Origin: Trichoplusia ni
Lineage: Eukaryota; Arthropoda; Insecta; Lepidoptera; Noctuidae
Length of the DNA stretch: 64,000 nt
Reading direction: 5' to 3'
Assembly (NCBI RefSeq): GCF_003590095.1
Contig: NC_039489.1
Location: 4,836,001 to 4,900,000 of the forward strand
Shown here in pieces: positions 47,356 to 61,725 of this stretch; within the stretch, counting starts at the first letter, position 1, and every line of letters starts with the position of its first letter. The notes beneath the pieces are model-generated. The model did not search any database, was not told where the DNA came from, and saw nothing but the letters and a program-made list of their open reading frames with translations. The translations under genes and the position numbers were made by a program.

Positions 47356-50129
47356 ATGACGATAGTTTTATTTAAAACCTCATGGTACACGCATAGGTAA
47401 AGTTAGTTTAGATGCTTGACAGCTTACTGAATAAAATCGTTTTAAAGTTTCAAACATTTGCAATATAAAATTTACTCGAGTCAAATAGACAGCGTATCTC
47501 TTGTAAATAGGTAAACTATTGTACTACTAGGTTTTGCAGGTCGTAGCCTGAACTGATCTCAATTGTTGCAAGAAATAGAAAAGTGTTTTTGTAAGATTAT
47601 CATATAGAATATGGAGTTTGTTGACTCTCCATTATAGGAATAAAATTCTGACGTGGTGAAAAGTGGTCACTAGAAAAGCATTTCCATTTTCAACCGACCC
47701 CCAAAATGAGGAGGTTCTTTATTCATTGATATACCTTTTTTATATTTGTTTCTTCAGAACTTCGGATGGAATGAACCTATTTAGTTATTTCTTTTTTCAT
47801 TAAATATGAAATAGCTGTCATTTCATTCCATTAAAGTTCATCAAGTTTGGCTTAGAAGTTTTATTTGAAGTCAGATATACGATTTTCTTCTTAAAGAAAC
47901 ACATGGATTAATAAAATAATATTAGGATCCAACTTTAACATAATCCCAGGTATTAATAAAATCATTTAATTCAGCGGTATAACCACCAAAAAAAGACAGA
48001 AAAAGAATCTTTTCACAAACTTTTACGAACTATGTTTTAATAAAAGAGAACGCTTTAAGAGTCCACATACTGAAGCTGATCTCAATTTAATATTAGTCTG
48101 TAACTTTGTTCAAATGTCTTTTAAAGTTGATACAAATAATCTGTGTCCATTGTATCCGCAACTAGCGGTGTCTAGACAAAGAAAATATGATTAAAAAAGT
48201 TATTCAACTCATTTTGTTCGATGTAAACAATTTTGTTGCTGAGATTAACTAATGTTTTGTTTACTATGTACATTTGCGATCCACAGATTAAATGATCCAC
48301 AATATTAACTTTTTTTTTAAAAGCTGTTAAAAAAAACGGCCAAGTGCGGGTTGGACTCAAAAAGGTAAGGGTTTCAGAAAATGACATAAATAATAATATT
48401 TAAATGAAAAAATAATTGGACAGCCATTTAAAACCCTTTTAAAAAGCAGATTTTTTAAACATTTAATTTAATTTATGTTTGAGGAAGTTGTATTTTATCT
48501 GCCATGACTTCTGGATAGTTTCATCGTTTTGTTATATGGTGTCTTTGTGAAACATTACTAGCAGCAACACTGGCTGCTTAATAAATATTTTCTGCTGCCA
48601 GCCTAAGGAGAGTTCTACAGTCATTTCTTGAGTATACTCTATAAAGAGACGGTTGTTTAAAAGCTATTCGTGCTGTAAGTAAAGTGCGATGTTCTTTCGC
48701 CATTTAAATTTCTTCTCTACGTCCAGGTTCATAAGAAACGTTGCAGGTTGAAACATGGTATTGTCCAGTCTAATCCTATCAAGCAGTGACAATTAGTAGC
48801 CAAAGATAAATGACTTTTAAATTCAAATTTTCTCCTAAGCCTGACTTAGAACTTGCAACCCAACACCAGAAGCTCACTGGCCTCTACAAATGTAGTCGCA
48901 ATAATTTCAAATTTGAATAACGTTTCGTACTCAATTTGAATTCGCCAGTCAGACGTGCCCTCAAATATCTCGTTAGGGTTATATTGTTAGCAACCACGTG
49001 GTGTCCGATGCGATCGATTTTGTAATGCCACGATGCGAATTGTGGGATTGGAAATGTTTTTAGCATCTGCATCTAGTCTAGTCTGGTTCAGTGATTATGT
49101 TTCTGGTGTGTGAATTAGGGGTGTGTTATTTTGGATTGGTGTGTTTCTGGCTGTTGTTTCAGTAGTAATATGTTTTATTTATGTAACGTATTTTGTTGGT
49201 GTCTAACCATGTCTTAAATGCGTGCCACTCCTAGGCATGTTTTTTTTATATACTTACTCAACTAAATTCAAAATTGATCAGCAGATGACGACATTTACGA
49301 TTTTGTCTTTTGAGAGTGGCTTTATTTGATTGATGTTTGTAAGGTTCTTTGCCTACAATAAATATTCACCAAAAACCTATTTTTAACATTTTTTATGCTC
49401 AAATTTGTGGTTTCATGAGCATTCTTTAATTTTATAGATATCATAGTTACTCTACTAAAGAGGGGTATATCTAAACATTACACAATCTTCCTATATTTGA
49501 AGTATCGAATTTTCTCTAAATGTATTTATAAAATACCATTATCCTTTTTAAACAAACCAACTCTTGTTCAGCAAAAGGTCGGCTGAATCTGAAAATAATG
49601 TTAGAAAACCCATGAGACCAACAAAAAAGTTAAAGTGATCGATCCCATAGAAAGCCGGCCAACAAAGTTATATTGAGTGGATTATATAGGAAAATAACAG
49701 TTTTGTAAAAATAATTGGGTTTTAACTTTATAAAACAATCCATGTATGTGTATTTGTTCAGTTCTAATAGGAAGACAATTTAAATTAACTTTGTTTCATC
49801 GTAAAACATTTGCAAAATTGTTTTCCAAATGATTTTAGAACATCAAAATAATGATATTAAAAAAATACATGATGTTATCTTATATTATAATAAAAACAAT
49901 ATATTTCCCAAGCATTACTTAAGTATCATGGTTCCTGACATACAGCCTAATAACATACAGACAGACACCGAAGCCTCATTAATAGTCGTTACCCTGTAGG
50001 TTAGAATCTCTAAACAATTGAACATCATAATTTTCTCTTCAACTCCACTCCTCTAAAACTGGTATTTTCAGCCTATAATTACCACACGTTTACCAACAAT
50101 TCAAACTCTATCCGGCAAAGTGGCTGCTA

Positions 50130-50290
50130 AGCTATATTCAGTGAGGACTACGTTTCTGGTCGGTAATTGGCCGGTTTAACGTAACGGTTGCTATGCGGCA
50201 TCGATAGTCGGCCCTGATTGGTGCACGCCCGGCTTAAAGTGTTCATCGCTTTGTATTCGGGATGGAAACGGTTATTTCAAGTAGTTATGT
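50130..50290. promoter_or_regulatory. GC-richer promoter-like block
   Basis: It contains catcgatag (a partial match to the insect DRE), cctgattggtgc (an inverted CCAAT box) and cggctt-type CpG words in otherwise AT-rich sequence. It could be a promoter or enhancer; no downstream exon was recognised. Confidence 0.25.
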
Positions 50291-51533
50291 GGTTTTGAAT
50301 ATATTTTGTGTAATTATTAAACAAACAACAATGTATTGAGTTAGTTTTTGAGGTATTCTTATCTGGCACGACAACAGATTGACATAAAATCACATCAGGC
50401 TTTTCAGGCATTTCGAAAACTTATGCTCCAAATGTCATTCCTATAGAGAAAAAAAGTACAGGATCTCCTGACCTTGTAAGTCAATCGGTCATACCAATAG
50501 ATTATAACTGATCTGTGATATTTTATAAAGAATTATACCAAAAACTTCACCAACAAAGGCTATATATCACTGCCACAGACAAAAATACGTCTTCGGAACA
50601 CGAGATGTACAGAAAATATATTTTTTTCATATCTAGATCATAAAAATCTCATTTACACAAGCTAAGGTCATAAAGTCCTATGCTGTAACTGTAAAAAGTA
50701 TACTGAAATTCAGCAGGCCGATTCTTATTTATTATAGCAATGAAGCTAGGGATGGGACGATCCCGGGGTTTCGAACCGGGATTTAACGGTGGTCCATGGG
50801 TATAAAGGTAAATAATATTTCTCGTTTTATTGTATGTTTCATGGTATTGTACTCGTATGTAGGAAAATAAGTTTTAATTTTAGGTATGAATTAATAAGAG
50901 ACAGAAATAATTCGGAATTTAAATGTTGTTTAAGTATCTTGGAAACCACTTGCAAGCTATATTCCAATTCATAATTATAAAAAAATACTTTCATGATAAT
51001 ATGACATAGGTATTGAAAAAATGCAAACAGTAAAGAAACAAACCTACTAAACATAACTAGAAAACAATTTTTGAAAGCAAAACCATTAATCCCAAAATAA
51101 ATTTTCACATTTCCCATCCCTATTGGTATCGTTTATTATGAGTAGTGTGTATCGTAACATTTTATTGCACCAATTTATTTACAGACATTTTTATCCACGT
51201 TGATTTAGTAATAAAAGAAAAGTAAAATATAAGAAACGGCCGTTCGCGTAGAAGTAGGGGAGAAAGATGTTTACCTGATGGTGTGTGAGTGACTAATGTT
51301 TTGACAAGAAGTCTAAAAAACAACGTTGAATATGGAAATATATTTTCCCTTTAGTTCGGTCTAAATTTGAATAAATCCGAATCTGGCAATTCGGACCTTA
51401 AATGGATAAAACTTTTGGACCAAAATAAAACACATTCTCGTTCTTTAAATCCAACTGATTTTGATGTCGTAACATCCATTTGAGTGCCAAATTAGGTTTG
51501 GCGCTGGTATAATTATAATTTCCTTTAACTTGA

Positions 51534-51566
51534 ACTTCTGGTTTGAAACTGATTCAAACCAGAAGT
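51534..51566. repeat. inverted repeat, 14-bp arms
   Basis: acttctggtttgaa and ttcaaaccagaagt flank a 5-base loop with a perfect match. Confidence 0.8.
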
Positions 51567-52829
51567 AATTGGAATGGAAAACAATCAAAGTATACAAGTA
51601 GGGAATAAAAGATATCTGGTCAAACTCGAGTAGACTCCAGAAATCATCAAGCAAGTGTACCTAGAACAATTTAGATTTATCAGTAATCTTACCTCTAACA
51701 CTAAACCCAAAAACCCAACTAAACATATGACATCCACATATTTATAGCTAAGCATAACATTAGCTTATCAAAAAACCTTTATAATATACAATACACCATC
51801 CATACTCATTAAAACATAAGAAATAAACATCTCTAAACCCACCATAAATTCTACAAAACCATAGGAAACACCATTAATGGAATTAATAGGCCATCAGAAG
51901 CGCGATGCCACCAATACCCCATTACTTGCCTCCGTCGCACTATCAAGCAGTTTTTACACCCTTTTCCCTGTTTTATGAGTTTACCTTCCAGTAAAATCTA
52001 TCTAACCATTGTTGTTTGAACCCTGAAATGTTTACAAGACAACTGATACAGGTTAAGTACTGGAATAAATTTGGGAACGAAAAGATTTTGGGTTTTGTGC
52101 TGCAAGTTTTAGGAGGTTGTATGGATAGGAACAGTAAGAAAACAAAATAGACCTACATTTTTTTTTTAATTATGTAGATTATGTAAACCAGTTTAAATGG
52201 TTGTGGAGGATATATATGCACGGAATCCAGCTGAATTCAGTGACTGATTCAGGTGATTCCAACATAGTTTGAATGAAAATGCTAATACATGGAATATTGA
52301 CGGTAACAACGTCAATGTATTGTTATTGTAATCTTTTTCCTAAAGACATTTTGGCTTAATTAAAAACTTTATCAGAGAGGTCCTTCCGAGAGGTAACAAA
52401 TCTAATTAGCATCTAGCAAAGTTAAATCAATGTAAAATATAGCTGCATTGACGTGATTTGCCTTATCATTAAAACTAATAAAGACATCAATTCTGGATAC
52501 CGAAAATACGTCCATACATCATTAGCCGGTAATAAAAAATCTCATTTAAACAATCTTTTTGGACCATCCGACCTCTGATTTCCATAGAAAACAAATACCA
52601 AGTTATATTGGACACAATCCGTCTTGCAATCTCATGATTACTTGGATAACTCTTTGTTTTATGTCAACACGTTTGCTACCGTTTTATTGGGACTAGACGA
52701 AAATACACGCTGAGATCTGGGATGCAGGTGTGTCTTTGTGAATGTTATGTGTAAAGTGGTAAAAGATGTGTTTTCTTATTTTTATTGAGAACTAGCTTTT
52801 TGCCGCGGGTTCAGCCTCGATTTCTATTA

Positions 52830-53090
52830 TTACTAGCCTGAAATGTCCCATTGCTGGGCAAAGACCTCCCCACTCTTCTTCCACTTTTCTCTCTCTTGAG
52901 CCGCGAGTGTCCAGTTCGGTAAGAACGAATCCAAGTCATCCCGCCATCTCCGTCTGGGTCTGCCTCGCTGACGCCGGTTTTGTGTCATGGACCATTCGGT
53001 GGTAAATTTTGCCCATTGGTTGTTTGTCATACGACAGACGTGACTAGCAAAATTCCACTTCAACGTAGCAACTTTATAAGAAAATGCTAG
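52830..53090 (-). pseudogene. non-LTR retrotransposon endonuclease/reverse transcriptase, C-terminal fragment
   Basis: An open stretch encodes KWNFASHVCRM, then RRQRGRPRRRWRDDLD, AAQEREKWKK and EVFAQQWDISG before TAG. This is the usual C-terminus of the abundant lepidopteran endonuclease-RT LINEs. The catalytic domains are absent, so it is a dead 5'-truncated copy. Confidence 0.88.
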
Positions 53091-54034
53091 GAATTAGAAT
53101 TTATCACATCTTTATTTGTATCGTCAACTTAACTTCAAGTGCACTATACTGAGTAGAGTATAGAATCAGCGTATCTATCGATTGTAGCCGTAGATGCCTA
53201 TCTACTGGTTGAAAATCTTCAATGCTACTGGAAGAGGCATACTAAATTTTAAAAATGTAAGTGGTCAAATGACAATAATAAATAAAACAAACGGGGTGAG
53301 CTAAATAAAACCGTTAAAAAAAAAGAGGTCTTTGTGTCAATCACAGAAGTGAAAGGTTTCTTCCATCTTAATAGGTGACTATCTGACTTTATTCTATTTC
53401 ATAGGCATTCTTCATCTTAAATATGAAATGAGCAATCATTAAGGAAATGCATACATAAGATAATCCTGATGCATGTGGGGCATTTAACCAATATACTTAG
53501 AAAAAATCCGTTAAGCTCTTGTAAAAAGTTTAAGATAATAATTTTATGGCATGATCCTAACAATAACAAATATCAAAGATAGGTTCCATATGTGTCTTTA
53601 TACGTGAAGCATGGTTCACTACTATAACTAAACAATCATTCTATTAGAATGTCAAGTCAAGTCTTTGAACTACCACCTCCAGATACACCAACCAAACAGA
53701 ATCTAACCAACTCCCCAAATCCCTCGACAGAACATTTTCAGCATTTCCAGTCAAACCCTATTCGATGTTTTCCATAGACGGTCCATTGAATGAAAGTATC
53801 GATCTACGTTTAAAGTTCCATTTGTACATTTATGTGGGGGCTTTCACAGAAAATGCTGACCCAAAGTCTGTAAACATTGAGTTTCTATTCTGCATTCGAT
53901 GTCTATACAGGGTTGTTGTCCGAGATGCATTTGGTTTTATTGAAATCTGATACTTTGGACTTTATTTGTAGTGGGCGGAACTGGGCTTCTATATTACATA
54001 CTTGGGCATTCGAGTCGAAATACTTCTTTGAGTC

Positions 54035-54195
54035 TTCTAATTGAATTCTATTATTGTGTCACATGCACAAAGAAACCCAGATCATGCGTTTATTACACGA
54101 ATTACAATGATTATCTTCCGTTGGCGTAGATCCCACGACACATCGTATGCTGTGATTCGGCGTATTGACTGTAATCACTCGGCTATCCCATTATT
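54035..54195 (-). mobile_element. tRNA-derived SINE, type 2
   Basis: It shows gtgtcacatgcacaaagaaa, ggcgtagatcccacgacac and gtaatcactcggctatccc. Confidence 0.7.
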
Positions 54196-56225
54196 ACTGT
54201 TGCATGTTGACCTTTACCATTGCTGTTCATTAGATTACTAAAAGTCACTCATAATATAAATACGCGTGTAGCTGTCGCATAAAATTATCCGATAAGAATA
54301 TTATTTGTCTATGTTTCCTATTTTATTCGGAAATATTTAAAAAGTCAGTTAAGTATATTGTATTTTAGTAACGATCATCTTATTGCTTTTCCAGCTATCA
54401 TTTTATTTCAAAACGGACTAAACTAAATAAAAATCTCTAAAACGCCTATACCATGATAAAGTTTCCTCGTACGTTCAATACCAAATCTATAATTCCGGCG
54501 GCGAACAAAATATAAATAGTAATATTCGTCCAGAAACCACACGGAATTATTCTGATAAGACATTGAAAATGTAGACGTTAACTTGAGCTTCCAGATTGTG
54601 TATAATATTTGAACAAATCAGAAGCTCGTTCCCAATCCAATTAAGTTACAGTTTAAAATAACCAAGATTTTTTCTTCTTTTGCCAGAATTACAGCAACGG
54701 TAAATCTATCGCTCGAAACAAATATCTCCTGAATTTCATAAAACACAAAGTTTTTCGAACCACGTAACTAGTTTACACCAACACCTGCGGACAAAACGAC
54801 AACAACCACAGAATTTTCATCAAACATCTGCAGTTTATACAAAATTTTGATCCATTTTACAACTCACGTCGCCCAAAGCGTATTCGTCTTAAAATTCAAT
54901 GCCCCAAACATTTCTAGAATCGGAACACCTGGAAAATCTTCAGTAAATTTAGAACCAACAAAATTGATTCCCATTCCTTTTCGTTCCAGTTCAGATTCGC
55001 CAGAATACTCTTTTGTGGAACATCAGTCTACATTTCAAATGTACACATACATTATGGAGGAGTGTATCTACAGATTTGCAGTATAAGAGCTTGTGGACCA
55101 GACGTACTGTGCTAATACAGTGTCGGTGCACTATTGATTGTGAGGCTACGAGTTTAGAAGATTCATGGAGAATGTGTGAATGATGCGGTTTGTCTTTCTG
55201 ATTTTTTGTCAAAGGAATTGGATGCGTATATTTTTTTGGTGGGAACGAAATTATTGAAAGTCACTATAAAACATTATAAAAATGTTTTCATTTTTTTTTG
55301 TCTTACCAAGTATCGATCCATTGCTTTTCTCAAAACTTACCGGTTACTATTCGGACAACTCGTTCTTTTTCTTCTTTTTTCATACATTCTGTTTCGAATT
55401 ACTTGACTTTGAGCTCTTACTATCGGAAGCTATAGCTATGTACTTATAGGTGGACAACGTCAATCAGACTCCAATACGGCAAGTTTGCATTCACTGATTG
55501 CGAGGATCACAATATGGCCGCGATCTTATTAGATAGTTTGCAGCCGTTATGAGGACCCTATTACAACCTGACCGCTAATTCGTGTTTTTGCTAACAGCTC
55601 CTGACAACTGAGCCTAAATCAGTACTCAATCTCATTCCTTTGCTAAAATTGCCTGTTCTTTCCCTTTTATAGTGGACGAAAGTAGATTTTTCATTATTCC
55701 CTTCTTGAAGGGAACCTCAAAAAGTAGCAAGACCTCATTACATTCAAGAAATAACACTTACCTGAACATCAAATGACATAAATCTAAAGTCGAATTCAGA
55801 GCATATTCCAAACAAATCTCTTCAAAATTCTTCGGGAAATAGACTTAAGTACACAACTTACGAAGAAAATTCTTATCCAATCTCCTAAAATGTCTTACTC
55901 TATCCACATACAAACATTGATGTGAAGTGTTGGCTTAAACTGAGTATTTCTTGGCGTCTGTAAATATTATGTCTGTAGTTTTCTCAATTTATGTGTGATC
56001 GTTGGAAATGTTGATGTATTCGGAATCCGTACCCGAAGTTTAATGGGTAATTTATAAGCAGATGTTGGTCAGTTCATTTGTCAATGACTGTAGCTATTTA
56101 ATTTCGTGATTACCTATTTAGAAGTAATTGAGGAAAACAAGAGTTTAAATGATTTAAGTAAGCAAAGTAAGGTTTAAAAGGTTTTCTGGAAATTAAAATG
56201 AAATCTCGGTCATTTTTTTTATTTT

Positions 56226-56395
56226 ACAACGGTTTGCCCATTTATGGACAAACACAAGGACAGCCCGATTAATTTCGATACCCAACCGTAGTCCTTAGTC
56301 CTGAATTGACTCGGCGATAGGGTCTCGAGTCAAACTGGTTTTAGGTACTTGGCTTAAATAAATAATTATGAATGCACCTCACGGAAGTTATTATA
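56226..56395 (+). repeat. palindromic element, degenerate copy F
   Basis: It carries recognisable pieces (caacggttt, agcccgatta, acccaaccgtagtccttag, gggtctcgagtc) with many changes, and an end gcacctcacggaagttatt like copy E. Confidence 0.55.
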
Positions 56396-57107
56396 ATTTA
56401 TTACCATTTTTATGTCGTCACTGAACCTTTTGTTTCCGACTTGCACTTGACAGGTTCTCCTAACCTTGTTTTCTAAGACATATTCAGCATTAAATTTACT
56501 TAGGTTGACAGCCATCATTTTATTTTGCAAGATTAAAAGCAGTTTTAAAAATACCATCAGGTACTTATTTTTGTTAGATACTTTTGTTTACTAATATACT
56601 AATAACTAATATAATACAGCAACAAAAATTATATTGATAAAACATTAGCCTTTTTTAAGTCTAGTCAATTCACAAAAGACAAATAGGTGTCCGCAGATTA
56701 ATTTGCCTTTCAATCAATTTAGTCTATTGACATTTACTGCTCCTTCCCCAAGTTACACTAAATTGCCTTTAGTTGCTGAAAAATTGCATGGAGCTGGCCG
56801 ATTTTTTTTTCAAAATTTAATATTACTTCCAATAAAAAAGAAGTGCCATTGAAAAAAAAATACTTAGACGTTCCAAAATTAAGTCCTCTCAATCAAAAAA
56901 TAAATTGAAAATCAATAAGTACTTACCGCATCCACATTTTCTTGTTCCCGGTAATTAATTGAGTCGTCTTATCTCTGTACACTCAGCTTTCTAATTCTAA
57001 TTGTCAAAGTTATTCACCGCTGCCATTTACGTCATTACGGTTCGACTAAAGTTTTAATTGGAAAATCTAATTAAATCAGACGGAAAAATATCCAGGTATT
57101 GGTATAT

Positions 57108-57320
57108 TTAACCGACTTCAAAATGGAGGATGTTTTGATCTGTGGCACTCTTTTTTCCACGTTTTTAAACACACACTTTGCAACTCAATTTTGAGGCAAT
57201 TTCCGATAAGCTAGAAGGCTGAAATTTTCAAGGTAGCTTCAAACCCAATGACAATGCAATTTACAACTATACGACGATAAAATTTTCATGGAGTGACAAT
57301 AAAAAACATGAGTTTTTAGA
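57108..57320 (+). repeat. dispersed repeat, fourth copy
   Basis: aaccgacttcaaaatggagg, ccgataagctagaaggctga and atgacaatgcaatttacaac match the copy at 10838. Confidence 0.7.
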
Positions 57321-57643
57321 TTATTGAAAGAGAAAAAATAATAGAGAAAAAATTATCAAGATTATAAAAGCAAAAAAGACGTGCAAATGCAGATTATAAT
57401 ACATGTATTTTACTTATCAGATTCTGAGTTAGAATATGCCACTACCTATAGTACCTGCAGCGAGTTTAAAATCCGTATCAATCCCAGGTTGGCACTAAAG
57501 CAGAAAGCATAAAACAACACAATCTCAAACATATGTATTCAGAAATAAAACAACAATGTATAGTGGAGGTAATAGACTAGATTCATTGCTCTATAAACGT
57601 TCAGACCCCGTACCACTATATCTTAAACTAACATTCCTATCGT

Positions 57644-57696
57644 TGTGGAAACGAGATGGCGTACTACATGATGTAGAGCGACATCTCGCTGGCACA
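57644..57696 (+). repeat. short hairpin family, copy 5
   Basis: tgtggaaacgagatggcg pairs with cgacatctcgctggcaca, and ctacat pairs with atgtag at the loop. It is one of the best preserved stems and is followed by the shared end taagatgtcgtggtaggc. Confidence 0.75.
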
Positions 57697-58631
57697 CATC
57701 CAACTGTCTTACCATAAGATGTCGTGGTAGGCGCCCAGGTAGGTTTTCATTACTATAGTAAACCTTTCTAGTGTTAGTTGCTTTAGTGTTTCTCAAATGG
57801 TCCTGAGATGGCTCTTAAGATGGGACATAAGAAGGATTCTAATTAATTGCAGGGATGTGGTATGTATGCATGCTATTGAAGGTAACGTTGTTTAAGTATA
57901 GCTTTGAATCAACATTAGCTGAGAGAACAAAGTCTAAATGAGGATATAAGTGTTGGGTACACTTAACGTGAATGTGATTTAAAGAAGAAAGTCTTCTATA
58001 CTAAGAAACTCATTTCAAATTAATAGACTTTAGAAAATATTGTTTGTTTGGTTACAAAAATGATATTCAAATTCAAATGCCATTCATAAAACAACGATGA
58101 AAAGAAAAGTACACAACGTATCTGCAAGAAGTAAAACAAAAAGATTTAAAATCTGATATCAAAGTCAACCTAGATAGAGAGGAAGTCAATTCAAGCAGAC
58201 AAGAGATTAAGAGCTCAACCTTCAGCGTCGAATAAAACTATTTTTGAGAAAACAGGGGACACTGGTTGCTTTTTGTTGAAGAACATTCAACAGGTGCATA
58301 ACTGGACTTTAGTCTTGTAAGTATCGTCATTCCTCAAGACAATTTTCTCCCAATCGTTTGAGATGCTTTTAAATAATTCTTTTCTTTGAGATTTCCGATG
58401 ATGATGGTATTTTATTTTCAGTAGCAGTTTCTATCGTCCTAGTTATTTTGAGGATTTAAAGCCTTATGATCTCTCTAGCTGTAGAACATAATATGCCTAT
58501 GATTTTGGTGGCAATAATGATCCATTTTTCCATTTTGATTATTGCCGACCCGTAATTAACTGAGTACGTCCGTCGGTTTCAAAATGATGGCAATCCTGTT
58601 TATTCTGCGCAGAGAAAATTTTTCTATATTA

Positions 58632-58850
58632 CTGGCTGACCCAGCAAACGTTGTTTTGCCATTATGCAGAAAATACATATATTATACAAGAATAGAACAA
58701 AAGTGCTCTTAGAGGTATTAAAAATACATGCTGTCTGTTTCTCAGACCTACCCAATATGCACACAAACTTTCATAAGAATTTGTTTAGCCGTTTCGAAGA
58801 AATTCGAGTACTACGCACACCGTGCCACGAGAATCTTGCATATTAGATGA
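58632..58850 (+). repeat. dispersed repeat (actggctgacccagcaaacg type)
   Basis: It begins actggctgacccagcaaacg, has acaaactttcataagaattt with gtttagccgtttcgaagaaa, and ends ccacgagaatcttgcatatt. This is a common insect repeat; I cannot class it. Confidence 0.6.
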
Positions 58851-59726
58851 TGCTTTAAAGACATGTTTTTAGTCTCAGAACTTCATGTCCACTTTTCTTG
58901 CAGCTTCGCTCCAGTTAATGTCGATTATAGCTAAAAAATCATTACCATTCTTCTGACCCGGTCGGGTAAATAGCCTTTTCTGTAAACCAAGATGAAAGGC
59001 AACCTTACCAATTTTCATATCAAATGGCAGTGCCGTCTGTGTAACATTAATATCGACGAGTTTAGAAAAAAAAAGTTGGGTCATTCAACTGCTTTCTCTC
59101 ATCCCCATTCACCTTGTAAAAGTACCAGGCTAGCAGAAACATTAAGGAACTTAGCCTTGTCCTTCGCTTCAATATAAAGGCAAGCGCGGCGCATTTTGAT
59201 TGCTCCTATAAATTTCTCTAAACGCTAAATAGACCTCATTCTTTAACGTAGCCCCATAGCTGAGCGGAGACAATTTTATATCAGCTTCAGAAAATGGGTT
59301 TTAGCTTTTTAACGGGTGAGTAGATGACCAAGTATGGGCTATTGGTTTATCGATATAAAGGTTTTGTAAGACTTCAGGAAAAGTGGAAAAGGCTTTTCTT
59401 TATTTGCAGAAGTTCATCACCTGCCTCCATTATATGAAGAAAGGTCTAAATGCCTCTCTTTCGTATAGTAAACACCTTGCAATTGCGAGCTGCGTAATAA
59501 ACATCCATCTCTGTAACCCTGTGTAACAGTTTGCCCTAAAAACTGTTAAAAATCCGTTATGGTTGACAGTTAAAAATAACTGGTTAATCTTTAACAGGGG
59601 TAACAATAATCTCTCGGTAAGTTAGTCGTCCTTAATTTTAGAAATCTCCAAATAAATACTAGCATTCCAAGGACTATTACTACGAATATTTTCTACCATT
59701 TAAAAGCTAAGTAATATAAATGCAAC

Positions 59727-59777
59727 TGTGGAAGCGAGGCAGCACTATACAGCATAGAGCGCCATGTCTCTCCAACA
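59727..59777 (+). repeat. short hairpin family, copy 6
   Basis: tgtggaagcgaggcagc pairs with gcgccatgtctctccaaca; the shared tail (caagacgtggtaggg) follows. Confidence 0.65.
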
Positions 59778-61544
59778 ACTGCTTATTATTACTTCAAGAC
59801 GTGGTAGGGCCCTTGGGCGGTAAATCCCGGTACAATGTTTCTTTGTTTAAGTGACGCTGTGGGATAACATTTTTATAGTACAGCATAAATTGCGTGCGAA
59901 CTGGGTGTTATCTTAGCCCGGTTTATACGCAATGATTTAGAGACAGCAATGTACATGAAATACTGGTTTACTTGCCTCGTTGTTGTTTCCTTAGTGGTTG
60001 CTTTTTTAGTTTTGTTTTTATATAAAAGTTTAATCACTTGGAAAGGAGTTCTTGATAGAGATATATACTTAAGATTAGATAGGTTTTTTACCTTCTTTAT
60101 AATAGGTTTTGGTAGAGCCGGCATGATACCAAAAATTTGCTCTTGAAGTACAAAAACCACATACTATCAACTTTTACAATAGAGCTTTTTCGGAACCTAC
60201 GGTAACACAAAAAACAGTCAAGAGCGAATCGCTCTCATGACACTGTGGGTTTCGAACAAATAGGCTTGATATGAACAAATAAATAAATTTTAGAATGGCA
60301 ACAGAACTAAATCATCATAATATTATCAGTCGCAGGGTCTAGTTTTCACTCCTAGAGTACCGAATCCTAAAAACCGAAAAAAAAACATATATTTAGAGTA
60401 CTTAGTCTAAAAAAAAAACGAAAGGTCATTAAATAATAACAAACATTTAACTCATAACGCACAAAAGTTCATTGTACGTCCAAATGAAACACCAAAATCC
60501 CAAGTCAATTACTTTTAATCGCTTTTACCGTGTTCCAGGCATTTGTGGACGTTCCTGTTGAAGGCATCGGCGCTTTGTTTGTCTAAATTCCTGGGATACC
60601 CTAAGATGTTTTCTCGCTACGCCTAATCTCGTATTGTGTGATCAAAGAGCGAGCCTTTTGATCGTGGACAAATATTTGACTCGAAGGACCAAGGGTAGTA
60701 GGCGATCATGATATTATTTCGCCTTCTAAATTTATACAGTTTGCTTTGACCTGTTGACAAATGGAATTAATATTTCGATTTGACGGTTTTGCTTGGTTCA
60801 ATTTGTGTTTTTATTTGTTTGTTAACGCTAGTTTTGTATAGAGGTTGGTTAATTGGCTTTTAATTAAAGGCTGGTTTTGTGAATGAATGTTTTTGGTGTA
60901 GTTTATTAGTGTTACAGATGAACGACTCATTTCACTTTGCAAATTACAGTAATAGCTTTTCGAATCCTCGAAACAATGTTCCCATTCTATTTCTCAGAAA
61001 CCGTGACACGTAGACTGTAAAAACTTTATTGACGATTTATTTCTGATGCGGTTGTAAATATCAAATACTAAAACTAAAGATCGAGGTTAAACAACAATTA
61101 CTACGGTTATGAATTCTCGATGAAAATAAACCAACGAATCTTCCAGTCTTCCAGTCCAAGTCTGAATAGACTTGACCACTTTTTATAAAACTACTAATTA
61201 AGAAAATATTTTTTTATTTGCACCTCGTCAAAACTGAACATCCCTATTGATACTCATACATATTTCTATTCAATTAGATATTAAAATCCGGCTTAATAGC
61301 TACAACCATACATGGTATTATTTAAATCATTTCAAAACTATGAATTTTAAAACGTAACCGAAGTAACGATGTGGAAAATGTGCGGCTTTAATGTTCATGC
61401 CGCAATTGTTCTTGATATCGGGCATCCTTCAGTCTACCGGAATTTGAGTGGAGTATGTTAAGCTTCAGAAAGTCATAAAATGAATATTTTTTTTACTGTC
61501 TAGTATATGAATTGTTAAGTTTTAAGTTTTAAGTTTGACTGTAC

Positions 61545-61725
61545 GAATAGCCGAGTGGTCTAGTCACCGTCAAAGAAGTCACGGGTTCGTTTCCAGAAAA
61601 CAAGCGTTTGTGTGATCCACAAAGCCTTTTTCTGAGTCTGGGTGTTGTTGTGCATGTGATTCGAATGTTTATAAATCCTGCTGTTGCAGAAGGATTACAT
61701 GAATTAATGCGGAAGTTTTAAGTTT
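61545..61725 (+). mobile_element. tRNA-derived SINE, type 2
   Basis: It shows gaatagccgagtggtctagt (A box), cacgggttcgtttcc (B box), ctgagtctgggtgttgttgt, gcatgtgattcg and the end aattaatgcggaag. Confidence 0.78.

Larger units (their letters stand above)
43492..52829. other. non-coding region
   Basis: AT-rich with one SINE, one hairpin-family copy, short repeats and two GC-richer blocks. No protein-coding exon could be supported. Confidence 0.55.

Noticed and set aside
54847..55086. Open frame of 79 codons on plus
   Set aside because: No recognisable domain or splice context; it is overlapped by an equally plausible minus frame.
59949..60146. Plus-strand open frame of 65 codons with a hydrophobic stretch resembling a membrane helix
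   Set aside because: No family resemblance, no splice or promoter context, and AT-rich random-like codons (TTT/TTA make hydrophobic runs by chance).
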